A stretch of 64,000 nt of DNA, from positions 744,001 through 808,000 of the forward strand of contig NZ_VAWE01000001.1 in assembly GCF_005795905.1 (NCBI RefSeq), in the 5' to 3' direction. Source of the stretch: Streptomyces marianii (GTDB lineage: Bacteria > Actinomycetota > Actinomycetes > Streptomycetales > Streptomycetaceae). Shown piece after piece: positions 46,374 to 54,450 of this stretch. The position numbers and the translations under genes were made by a program. The notes under the pieces were generated by a model. It was not told the origin of the DNA. It was given only the letters and a program-made list of their open reading frames with translations, and ran no database searches. The stretch's first letter is position 1, and every line of letters starts with the position of its first letter.

Positions 46374-46732
46374 GCGGCGGTCGTGTCGGCCGGAGCGGTG
46401 CGGAGCAGCTCGGGGAAGGCGTCCTCCCAGACCTCGCGGATGTAGGGACTGATCAAGCGCCGCAGCACGGGCCACTGCTCGGCGAGCAGCCGGTGGTGCA
46501 GGAGGGTCACCAGGTCCTCACTCAGTCCTTCGGCGAGGACGGTCCGGTAGAGCGTCATGCGGGACTTCGGACGGTCCAGGCTGTAGCTCGTCCGCCCGGA
46601 CCAGACGATGTGGAGCGGCAGGTCAACGTCGCCCTCGACGGGGCCGGCCAGCTCCTGCAAGCGCTCGGGCAGCCGGCTGCGGTAGCGGTGCCGCAGCACC
46701 TCGGCGCGGGGTGCGGTGATCGTCGTGTCCAT
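46370..46732 (-). CDS. AbiE-associated small protein (possible antitoxin)
   Basis: 120 residues, MDTTITAPRAEVLRHRYRSR to LLRTAPADTTAA. Soluble, helical, with VEGDVDLPLHIVWSGRTSYS and YRTVLAEGLSEDLVTLLHHR. I recall it as a hypothetical protein that precedes AbiEii-type genes in Streptomyces, so its antitoxin role is inferred only from coupling (four-base overlap) to the toxin remnant. No winged helix-turn-helix of the classical AbiEi antitoxin is recognisable. Intact itself, while the toxin is broken. Confidence 0.6.
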   Translation of the reverse strand: MDTTITAPRAEVLRHRYRSRLPERLQELAGPVEGDVDLPLHIVWSGRTSYSLDRPKSRMTLYRTVLAEGLSEDLVTLLHHRLLAEQWPVLRRLISPYIREVWEDAFPELLRTAPADTTAA

Positions 46733-46985
46733 GCATCCAGTATCGCTGCTGGGAGGCGGCGGCATGGCGGATACGGGGCGCCCTGACGTACCGCACGGGT
46801 CGGGCACCGCCTGCCCTGCTCTCGGCCATCTCATCCCGTGGGCGCTTTGGCTCCGGGGCCTGGATCGTGGTCGGCATCGCCCTGCCGGCGCTGCTGGGCG
46901 GTGTCACGCCCGCACTCGTGTTCGTTGCGGTCGAGCTCCGACCTCGGTCCGCTCGGTCGACGGAGCATGATCGACGCCGGCGCGT

Positions 46986-47180
46986 GAGGGCCGGGGCCGA
47001 GTTCCACACCGTGACCCCGTGCCGGACCGCCGACTCCGCCCAGTGCCGAGGGTCCTTGGCCCGGTCCGGCGAGGGAACGACCACGGTGCCGCCCGCCGCG
47101 GTGGTGCCGAGGAACTCGACGAAGGACATGCCGAAGCTGGGCGACGAAAGGGCCAGGACCGTGTTGAAGTTTCCCTGGGA
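46986..47180 (-). pseudogene. NRPS adenylation-domain fragment
   Basis: One frame reads NTVLALSSPSFGMSFVEFLG, TTAAGGTVVVPSPDRAKDPR and HWAESAVRHGVTVWNSAPAL, which is the A-domain segment around core motifs A4-A5 of non-ribosomal peptide synthetases (compare LSFDLSVYDVFG and AAGGTVVLP...). Only about 65 residues survive; both sides are unrelated. It lies 5 bp from the stop of the exporter gene, suggesting both came from a natural-product cluster. Confidence 0.78.
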
Positions 47181-47184
47181 AGCT

Positions 47185-48726
47185 TCACGCGGGGGCGTCG
47201 TCGGGTTTCTGGCCAGTGGTGGAACTACGCGCAAGGGTCCAGAACAACACTGCGGTGACGGTGCAGAATGCCGCGCCGACGGCGACGCTCAACTGACTGG
47301 CTCGGATGAAGTCCTCTTTGGCCGCCGTCACGATGGCCTCGCGCTGGCCGGGAGTGGGTGCGGGAAGCGGCCTGCCTGGTCCGACCTCGGCGACGTACGC
47401 GTACGGGTTGGCCTCTTGGATGATGCGGTCGGTGACCGCCTGACGCGCCCGTGACTCTGGTACCGCCTCCCGCAGTGCGGCGTCGAGGGTGCCTCCCAGC
47501 CAGACCGCGAGGATGGTGCCGAGGACCGCGAAGCCGAACGTTGAACCGATGGCCCGCTGGGCATTGAAGATGCCGGAGGCCATTCCGGCCCTGTCCGGCG
47601 GGACCGATCCCACGGCCAGAGAGGTGATCGGAATGACGAGCAGAGCGGTGCCTGCGCCTGTGACGAACAAGCCTGCTGCGACCAGGTACACCGAGACCGG
47701 CATGCTCACAGCGATGATGGCCAGCCCCACGACCAGCAGGGGTTGACCGATTCTGGCGATTGGCAGAGCCTCGAACCGTGCGACCAGTCGGCCCGCGACC
47801 GGCGACAACACCATGAGGGTGAAAGCGAACGGGAGAATCAGCAGCCCGGCCAGTTCAGGCGAATAGTCCTCGACGTTCTGGAAGTACTGCGTGACGACCA
47901 GCAGCATGCCGTACACGCCGAAGAACGCGGAGAAGGCCGTGACGATGGCCACGGTGTAGGTGCGGTTTCCGAACAGCCTCACGTCCATCATCGGGTTCGG
48001 CGACCCGTACTCGTACCGACCGAAGACTGCAAACCCGGCCACGCCGACGGCCAGCAACGCCAGGACAAGAGGCGACGTCCAGCCGAGGTTCTGGCCCTGG
48101 ATGAAAGCGTATGCCAGTGCACCGACGGACACGGCGAACAGCATCTGCCCGCCCCAGTCGAAGCCACGGGTCTGCTCCGCACGGGACTCGCCGACGTATC
48201 CGAAGGTCAGGGCGAGTGCCAGCACGCCGACAGGGACATTGATCAGGAAGACAGCCCGCCAGCTGACGGCCTCGGTGAGGAAGCCACCGAGCGTGGGCCC
48301 CAGAGGTGAGGCGATGGTGGCCACACCGGTCCACAGCCCAATGGCCTTTGCCCGGTCGCCCTTGTCAGGGAAGGCAGAGCTCACCAGGGCCAGCGAGCTC
48401 ACGATCACCGCCGCTGCGGCAACGCCCTGAACAGCTCGGGCGACCGCCATGACTCCGAGGTCCGGAGCCAGGCCGGCAGCCACGGAGCAGACGGTGAAAA
48501 CCGAGATCCCCACGACGTAGACGAGACGGCGCCCGAAGCGGTCGGCGAAGGTGGCGGCGGCCATGACGAACACGGACATGCCGATGGAGTACGCCGTGAC
48601 CACCCACTGCAGGCCGGACTCGCCCACACCAAAGTTCCGCTGGATGTCGGGCAGGGCCACGTTCGCGATCAGCACGTCGAGGGCCACCAGGAAGACACCC
48701 AGCGCCGTCGCGACGACCGTCAGCAT
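47185..48726 (-). CDS. DHA2-type MFS drug/proton antiporter
   Basis: 513 residues from ATG 48726, with about 14 membrane helices. MFS family signatures: LDVLIANVALPDIQRNFGV, TFADRFGRRLVYVVG (motif A) and GLWTGVATIASPLGPTLGGF (motif C of exporters). The last 100 residues include an extracellular stretch rich in Glu/Arg before a final helix, as in EmrB/QacA-like pumps. The start is uncertain: no ribosome site precedes ATG 48726, and the sequence just upstream may be the edge of an insertion. Adjacent to an NRPS relic, so it may have been the self-resistance exporter of a lost cluster. Confidence 0.86.
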   Translation of the reverse strand: MLTVVATALGVFLVALDVLIANVALPDIQRNFGVGESGLQWVVTAYSIGMSVFVMAAATFADRFGRRLVYVVGISVFTVCSVAAGLAPDLGVMAVARAVQGVAAAAVIVSSLALVSSAFPDKGDRAKAIGLWTGVATIASPLGPTLGGFLTEAVSWRAVFLINVPVGVLALALTFGYVGESRAEQTRGFDWGGQMLFAVSVGALAYAFIQGQNLGWTSPLVLALLAVGVAGFAVFGRYEYGSPNPMMDVRLFGNRTYTVAIVTAFSAFFGVYGMLLVVTQYFQNVEDYSPELAGLLILPFAFTLMVLSPVAGRLVARFEALPIARIGQPLLVVGLAIIAVSMPVSVYLVAAGLFVTGAGTALLVIPITSLAVGSVPPDRAGMASGIFNAQRAIGSTFGFAVLGTILAVWLGGTLDAALREAVPESRARQAVTDRIIQEANPYAYVAEVGPGRPLPAPTPGQREAIVTAAKEDFIRASQLSVAVGAAFCTVTAVLFWTLARSSTTGQKPDDAPA

Positions 48727-48997
48727 CTGGCGCGTGTGCAACTGTTGTGCGGGGAGAGCCGGCCCCGCTCCCTGACCGCCGTGACGCCACAGATGACGCG
48801 GACCGGGCACGTGTCTCCCTCTGTCTGCCCCGCAAGGGGCGCCGACCAGCAACCTGCCCTGAGCCTGACGACATGGACTCACGGAGGGTTCAAGCAAGTC
48901 CGAAAGGCAGAGGAAGGTTCGGGCATGTCCCGGAAGGACACTCGCAAGTCCGATGTTGTATCAGTGGACCGGCAGGAAGTCCTCCCGCCGCGCCGCT

Positions 48998-49087
48998 GAA
49001 GCCTTCCTCCCGCAGCAGATCGCCAACGGTGTCCGCGCCGACCTGGTGCCCGGTCCGGGTCAGTTCTCCGGCGAGTGAACGGGGCGA
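48998..49087 (-). pseudogene. ISAzo13-type transposase fragment
   Basis: About 30 residues, SPRSLAGELTRTGHQVGADT then VGDLLREEGFS, match the helix-turn-helix region of ISAzo13 transposases (xLAxELxxxGHxVSxxTVGxLLxxxGYS). No other part remains. Confidence 0.68.
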
Positions 49088-49120
49088 CCTCACCGTCCGT
49101 CGGCACAGAGCGCCTATCGA

Positions 49121-49560
49121 TCAGAAAATCATGGGGTTCTCGTCGAGGATGTGACGGACGTGCGGGCCGCCGAAGGAGCAGCAGACGATGTGTGGCTGAC
49201 GCTGGTGTCTGCGGAAGAAGCGGCGGGTTTCGGCGGCGAGTTCGGCTTGATCTCGGGCTCGGTGCCGCCTGGGCAGGCTCTGTTTGCGGTCGGCGTGACC
49301 AGCTCGTCGAAGTTGAGTTCCGGTGAGTACGGCGGCAGGAAGTGCAGCTCGACGTCGTCGGGATGGTCGGCCGGCCACTCCCGGGCCTTCTTGGAACGGT
49401 GGGCGGAGTGCCCGTCGACCACGAGGTGGACCTTGCGGTCGAAGTGGCCGGCGAGGCGGTCCAGGAAGCGGCACATCACCTCGGGTTCCGGCGGGGCGCG
49501 CGTCAGGCGGACTGCCGGCACGGTCCACGGGTCGGCGGTCAGGGCGGCGAACAGAAGGGC
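49121..49560 (-). pseudogene. IS630-family transposase, 3' part, frameshifted
   Basis: The C-terminal half of an IS630 DDE transposase: FLDRLAGHFDRKVHLVVDGH, SAHRSKKAREWPADHPDDVE, then LHFLPPYSPELNFDELV, after which the frame changes (near 49300) to DRKQSLPRRHRARDQAELAA and ending GPHVRHILDENPMIF. The Asp of VVDGH and the Glu of the NxDEL segment are the second and third catalytic acids. N-terminal half missing and frame broken, so inactive. Confidence 0.82.
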
Positions 49561-49645
49561 CGGCCCGTGGCGGCCTCGAAGAACGGCCGCATGCCCACCC
49601 CCCGTTCGTCCCGCCCCGCGACGGCAACGGCCACGGCCACGGCCA

Positions 49646-49766
49646 GACTCTGCTGCCCAATTCGGTTGAGCAGCAGAGTCATGCCGGGAAGGCCGCAACG
49701 GTCACCGCGTTGTCGCAGGTCATGGTCCGCGTGTCGGAGTTGCCCCGGAATTGGGCAGCAGAGTCG
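49646..49766. repeat. 121-bp element bounded by 18-bp perfect inverted repeats
   Basis: GACTCTGCTGCCCAATTC at 49646-49663 and its exact complement at 49749-49766. A third partial arm (GCAGCAGAGTC, 49670-49680) also pairs with the left arm, forming a short hairpin. No coding capacity. It may be the remnant ends of an insertion sequence or a small mobile element. Confidence 0.7.
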
Positions 49767-49896
49767 GCCACGGCACAAAGCCAGGTCCTGGTGCCGGTTC
49801 ACCTGCCGGTGTCCGGCATCAGGACCTTGGCGCGTGCTCCCCTGAGGCTGCCGGTTGCCGGCAGCTGCTCGGAGAGGTGTTCCCCAGGCCCGGCCG

Positions 49897-52731
49897 TCAG
49901 TGCCCGCGGGTCGCGTCCACCGGGCGGCCGGGCCGTGTCCGGCCGGCGTGCCAGGCGTGCTCGGTCAACAGCACGGTGGAGGCCGTGGCGAGGCAGATCG
50001 CCCACTGGGCGGGGCTGAGCGGCACGGTGTCGAAGACTCCCCGGGCCATGGGCACGTGCACGGCGATGATCTGGAGGGCCAGGACGGTGGCCAGGCAGAT
50101 CCACAAGGCGCGGTTGTGCAGCTGGTGGCGGCCGAGGACGGGGCCGTCCTCGGCGCGTGCGGCCAGGGCGTTGCACAGTTGGAAGAGGACGAACGTGGTG
50201 AAGGCCATGGTGGCGGCGGTCTCGGTGTCGGTGAGGTGCCGGGCGCCGACGAAGACGGCCAGGGTGCCTGCGGCCATGACCGCGCCGGAGCGGGCGATGG
50301 CGACCAGGCGGCGGGCGTTCAGGATGCGCTCGCCGGGCGGGCGGGGCGGACGCCGCATCACGTTGTCCTGCGGCGGGTCGATGCCCAGAGCCATGGCGGG
50401 CGGTCCGTCCATGATGATGTTGACCCACAGCAGCTGGATCGCGGACATGGGCGCGGGCAGTCCGGCCAGCACGGTGGCGAGCAGGGTGAGGATGGCGCCG
50501 ATGTTGGTGGACAGCTGGAAGCGGACGAACGTGACGATGTTGTCGTAGACGGAACGGCCCTCGCGGACCGCGCGGACGATGGTGGAGAAGTCGTCGTCCG
50601 TCAGGACCATGTCGGCCGCCTCTTTGGCCACGTCGGTGCCGGCCATCCCCATCGCGACGCCGATGTGGGCGGCGCGCAGGGCGGCGGCGTCGTTGACGCC
50701 GTCTCCGGTCATGGCCACGATGTGGCCCTTCTCGGAGAGCGCGCGGACGACGGTCACCTTGTGTTCGGGGGCGACGCGGGCGAAGACACCGACGTCCTCG
50801 ATGCGGTCCGCGAGTTCCTGGTCGCTCATCCGGGCCAGTTCTGTGCCTGAGACGACGTCGCCGGTGATGCCGAGTTCGCGGGCGATGGCGGCGGCGGTGT
50901 CGGCATGATCCCCGGTGATCATCTTGACGGTGATGCCGGCGGCCTGTGCCAGGGCGACGGCTTCGCGGGCCTGAGGACGCGGAGGGTCGGCTATCCCCGC
51001 GATCGCGGTCAGGGTCAGTCCCGTCACCTCCCGGGGGTCCGACCGGTCCGTGGTGCCGGTGGCTGCCCCGAGGACCCGCAGGCCCTGACCGCCCATCCGC
51101 CGGGCGGCGTCGGTGACCTCACGGCGGCGCTCGGCGTCGAGGGGGACGCGGCACTGTTCGATCAGGACGTGGGTGCAGCGCTCCAGCAGGACGTCGACGG
51201 CACCCTTGGCGTGGACACGGACGCGACCGTCCTCCGCGTCGGTGTGGAAGGTGGCCATGTACTTGGCGGCCGGGTCGAAGGGGATCTCACCGGTACGCGG
51301 CATGCGGTCGCGGAGCCCGGCGTCGACACCGGCCTTGGCGGCGAGTACGGCCAGGGCGGCCTCGGTGGGGTCTCCTAACACGCCGGCCGGGGTGACGCGG
51401 GCGTCGTTGCACAGCGCGAAGGGCAGCACCGCGTCGCACAGGGCAGGCGGGGGCGCGTCATGCGGGGTCACATCGCGCTTGGCCTCGTCGTGCAGGGCCG
51501 CATCGTGCGGGTCCCGGCCGTGCCGTTCGTCCACAGGGCGGACGTTGCCCTCGGTGCCGTATCCCTCCCCGGTCACCTCATAGGCACGCCCGGCGGCCCA
51601 CAGGGCGCGGGTGGTCATCTCGTTCAGGGTCAGGGTGCCGGTCTTGTCGCTGCACACCACGGTCGCCGAGCCGAGTGCCTCGACGGAGGCCAGGAGTTTG
51701 ACGATGGCGCCGCGGCGGGCCATGCGGTGGACGCCCAGGGCCAGGGTGAGCGCGAGAACGGCCGGCAGACCCTCGGGAATCGCGGCGACGGCCAGGGCCA
51801 CCGCGCGCAGTGCGAGGTCGGCGAGTTCCTCACCGCGCAGGAGGGCCACGAGCGCGTAGGCGGCCACGGCGATGCCGCTGACCAGGGCCAGGCGTCGGCC
51901 CAGGCTGTCCATCTGGACCTGGAGCGGGCTGGGCGGTTCCGCGCCGGTGCGCAACGCCTCGGCGATCGCGCCGACCTCGGTGCGCATGCCGGTGGCCGTG
52001 ACGATCATCTCGGCGCGGCCGCGGGTCAGCGCGGTGTTCATGAAGAGCATGCCGGTGCGCTCGGCAACGGGTACGGGCTCGGCACCGTCGGCCTCGGTGG
52101 GCGCGGTCGTCTTGGCGACGGGCTGGGACTCTCCGGTCAGCGCGGCCTCGCCCGCCTCGACCGACTCGGCGACCACCAGGCGCCCGTCGGCCGGGACACG
52201 GTCGCCGGCTTCCAGCAGGACGACGTCGCCGGGCACCAGGGTGCCGGCCGGGATCTCCTTCACCTGGCCGTCGCGGCGCACGCGTGCGATGGGGACCAGC
52301 ATCTGGCGCAGGGCCTCCAGGCTGCGCTCGGCGCGGCGTTCCTGCAGGTAGCCGATGGTGGCGTTGATGAGCAGGACGACCGTGATGACGAGAGCGTCCT
52401 TGATCTGGCCGATGATTCCGGCGACGACGGCTGCGACGAGCAGGATGCCGATCAGCCAGCTGCGGAACTGGTCCAGCACGCGCAGCCACTGCGGTCGGCG
52501 CACCGGTTCGGCCAGTGCGTTGGCGCCCCAGGCGGCGGCCCGCTGCTCGGCGTCCGCCGTGGTCAGGCCCGTGGCCGGGAGCACGGCCAGTAAGCCCGCC
52601 ACTTCGGCGGCGTCGCGCCGGTAGGCGTCCGGCTGCGGGGGCGTCGGTACCGGCAGGGCGTGGTTTACGGCCGTGGTCTGCTCGGGCAGGGTGTCATTCC
52701 CTGCCGTGGACTGCTGCTCAGGCAAGGTCAC
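49897..52731 (-). CDS. P2-type cation-transporting ATPase
   Basis: 944 residues from the GTG overlapping the USP stop. Cation_ATPase_N is at the start (AEVAGLLAVLPATGLTTADA), TGES loop in GEAALTGESQPVAK, helix 4 motif AIPEGLPAVLALTLALGVHR (PEGL type, as in Ca/Mn P2A pumps), phosphorylation site VVCSDKTGTLTLNEMTTR, and hinge VAMTGDGVNDAAALRAAHIG. About ten helices. The N-domain has an unusual His/Asp-rich insertion (RHGRDPHDAALHDEAKRDVT) of around 30 residues, perhaps metal-binding. Ion unknown; Ca, Mn or monovalent cations are possible. Coupled to the USP upstream. Confidence 0.92.
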   Translation of the reverse strand: MTLPEQQSTAGNDTLPEQTTAVNHALPVPTPPQPDAYRRDAAEVAGLLAVLPATGLTTADAEQRAAAWGANALAEPVRRPQWLRVLDQFRSWLIGILLVAAVVAGIIGQIKDALVITVVLLINATIGYLQERRAERSLEALRQMLVPIARVRRDGQVKEIPAGTLVPGDVVLLEAGDRVPADGRLVVAESVEAGEAALTGESQPVAKTTAPTEADGAEPVPVAERTGMLFMNTALTRGRAEMIVTATGMRTEVGAIAEALRTGAEPPSPLQVQMDSLGRRLALVSGIAVAAYALVALLRGEELADLALRAVALAVAAIPEGLPAVLALTLALGVHRMARRGAIVKLLASVEALGSATVVCSDKTGTLTLNEMTTRALWAAGRAYEVTGEGYGTEGNVRPVDERHGRDPHDAALHDEAKRDVTPHDAPPPALCDAVLPFALCNDARVTPAGVLGDPTEAALAVLAAKAGVDAGLRDRMPRTGEIPFDPAAKYMATFHTDAEDGRVRVHAKGAVDVLLERCTHVLIEQCRVPLDAERRREVTDAARRMGGQGLRVLGAATGTTDRSDPREVTGLTLTAIAGIADPPRPQAREAVALAQAAGITVKMITGDHADTAAAIARELGITGDVVSGTELARMSDQELADRIEDVGVFARVAPEHKVTVVRALSEKGHIVAMTGDGVNDAAALRAAHIGVAMGMAGTDVAKEAADMVLTDDDFSTIVRAVREGRSVYDNIVTFVRFQLSTNIGAILTLLATVLAGLPAPMSAIQLLWVNIIMDGPPAMALGIDPPQDNVMRRPPRPPGERILNARRLVAIARSGAVMAAGTLAVFVGARHLTDTETAATMAFTTFVLFQLCNALAARAEDGPVLGRHQLHNRALWICLATVLALQIIAVHVPMARGVFDTVPLSPAQWAICLATASTVLLTEHAWHAGRTRPGRPVDATRGH

Positions 52732-53609
52732 TCCCTGCCGCGGACGACGGTGACGGGGCAGTGGGCGTGGTGCAGCAGGGCTTGGCTGACGGAGCCGAGC
52801 AGCAGGCCGGTGAAGCCGCCCCGGCCCCGGGCTCCGGTCACCACCAGCTGGGCGCCGCGACTGGCGTCGATCAGGGCCGGGCGGATCCGGGAACGCACCA
52901 GACACCGCTCGACCACGACCTGGGGATGGACCTTCTGCCAGGAGGCCACCGTCTCGTCCAGCAGGTGCTGCTCGGCCTCGCGGACACGGTCGGCGTCTGC
53001 CACCACGGCGGTGAGGGGGTCGCCGGGGCCTTCGTAGGCGCGCTCGCTGAAGGTGTTCCACACATGGAGGGCGACCAGCGGCGCCTTGCGCAGTGCCGCC
53101 TCGGCGAACGCGAACTCCACTGCCGCCTCGCCGGCCGTGGAGCCGTCCACGGCCAGGATCACCGCACCGGCCGGATCGGGGCGGCCCCGCACCACCATCA
53201 GCGGGCATTGGCCGTGGGCGGCCAGATGTACCGCCGTCGAGCCCAGCAGCAGCCCGGAGAAACTGCCCAGGCCCCGGCTGCCGACCACCGCCAGCGACGC
53301 CGACCGTGACTCGATCTCCAGCACCTCAAGCGCCTCCCCGGCCACCACCGACCGGGTGATCTCGATGTCCGGCGCGATCGTGTACGCCCGTTCCTCTGCG
53401 CGGGCCAGCGCACCCCGCACCATCGGCTCCAGGCCGTGGTCGGCGGCGTTCCACGGTGGCGCGCCGACCGGCCGATGTCCGGACGCCTGCCCGAAGGCGT
53501 GCACGATCCGCAGCCCCACCCCGCGCAGATGCGCCTCACGCGCGGCGACCTCGACCGCGACGATGCTGGAGGCGGAACCGTCCACGCCCACGATCACGGG
53601 ATCACTCAC
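52728..53609 (-). CDS. Universal stress protein, tandem domains
   Basis: 293 residues, two USP domains. Domain 1 starts VIVGVDGSASSIVAVEVAAR and ends with GSRGLGSFSGLLLGSTAVHL; domain 2 starts VILAVDGSTAGEAAVEFAFA and ends GARGRGGFTGLLLGSVSQAL. Both keep the G-x2-G-x9-G(S/T) nucleotide-binding loop. The region 5' to the gene holds direct repeats TCACTCACCGGGT (53602 and 53620), which duplicate potential GTG starts; I chose 53609. Coupled to the P-type ATPase. A DevR-like dyad lies about 130 bp upstream. Confidence 0.9.
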   Translation of the reverse strand: MSDPVIVGVDGSASSIVAVEVAAREAHLRGVGLRIVHAFGQASGHRPVGAPPWNAADHGLEPMVRGALARAEERAYTIAPDIEITRSVVAGEALEVLEIESRSASLAVVGSRGLGSFSGLLLGSTAVHLAAHGQCPLMVVRGRPDPAGAVILAVDGSTAGEAAVEFAFAEAALRKAPLVALHVWNTFSERAYEGPGDPLTAVVADADRVREAEQHLLDETVASWQKVHPQVVVERCLVRSRIRPALIDASRGAQLVVTGARGRGGFTGLLLGSVSQALLHHAHCPVTVVRGRE

Positions 53610-53739
53610 CGGGTCACGGTCACTCACCGGGTAACTCACTGGATACTCCCATCCCGGACCATCGCCGACGCGCGGCCCCTCGGCTTCCAGCCTCGGTGCG
53701 GCCGGCCCGGTACGCCCAGGGGCCGTCAGTCCGGGCCAA

Positions 53740-53755
53740 GAGGCCACTCGGCCCT
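53740..53755. promoter_or_regulatory. DevR/OsdR-like dyad, site 1
   Basis: GAGGCC-ACTC-GGCCCT, 131 bp upstream of the USP start (minus strand) and about 213 bp ahead of the KhtT-like gene. It matches the GGGCC-N4-GGCCC form in all but one arm base. Confidence 0.35.
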
Positions 53756-53967
53756 GTCGGGCCCCGAGGGTGCTCACGACACTGATCACCTGCCGTGCTG
53801 CTCCGGCACCTGCCGTGCGCCCTGTACGACGACTTGAGCGCTCCGCGACGCGTGCCGAAAACCTGTGCACGGCGGGCCGCCGCGACGCCTGCCGAAGACC
53901 GTCTACGGCGGGCCGGGGCCATGGCCCGGTGCGAAGACTCCGGATACGTGACGACGGGGAGATCCAC

Positions 53968-54447
53968 ATGGACGTCAACGAGGTGCTGCTGCCCGGCGTG
54001 GGGCTGCGCTACGAATTCGTCAACCACGAGGGTGACCGGATCGGGGTCGTCGCCCAGCGCTCGGGTGACTTCGAGCTGGTGGTGTACCCCGGCGACGATC
54101 CGGACGAGGCTCACCCGATCCTCCGGCTCACCAGCCAGGAGGCCGACACTCTCGCCGAGATCCTCGGGGCCCCGCGCATCGCCGAGCGGTTCGCCGATCT
54201 GACCCGTGAGGTGCCCGGTCTGAGCGCGGGTCAGGTCGAGGTGCGTCCCGGCAGCCCGTTCGCCGACCGGGCCCTGGGGGACACCAGGGCCCGGACCCGC
54301 ACCGGTGCCTCGATCGTGGCCATCGTCCGCGGCGAGGACGTGATCGCCTCCCCCGGACCGGGCCAGACCCTGCGGGCCGGGGACATCCTGGTGGTGATCG
54401 GCACCCGCGAGGGCATCGCCGGAGTCCAGCGCATCGTCCAGGGCTGA
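53968..54447 (+). CDS. KhtT-like regulatory subunit of K+/H+ antiporter
   Basis: 159 residues with GGGGAG before ATG 53968. The N-terminal part (MDVNEVLLPGVGLRYEFVNH, GVVAQRSGDFELVVYPGDDP) is the KhtT-type domain; the C-terminal RCK_C (TrkA-C) domain includes TGASIVAIVRGEDVIASPGP and LRAGDILVVIGTREGIAGV. It gates the antiporter, in other bacteria through nucleotide or c-di-AMP binding. The antiporter gene starts three bases after its stop. Confidence 0.92.
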   Translation: MDVNEVLLPGVGLRYEFVNHEGDRIGVVAQRSGDFELVVYPGDDPDEAHPILRLTSQEADTLAEILGAPRIAERFADLTREVPGLSAGQVEVRPGSPFADRALGDTRARTRTGASIVAIVRGEDVIASPGPGQTLRAGDILVVIGTREGIAGVQRIVQG

Positions 54448-54450
54448 GCG

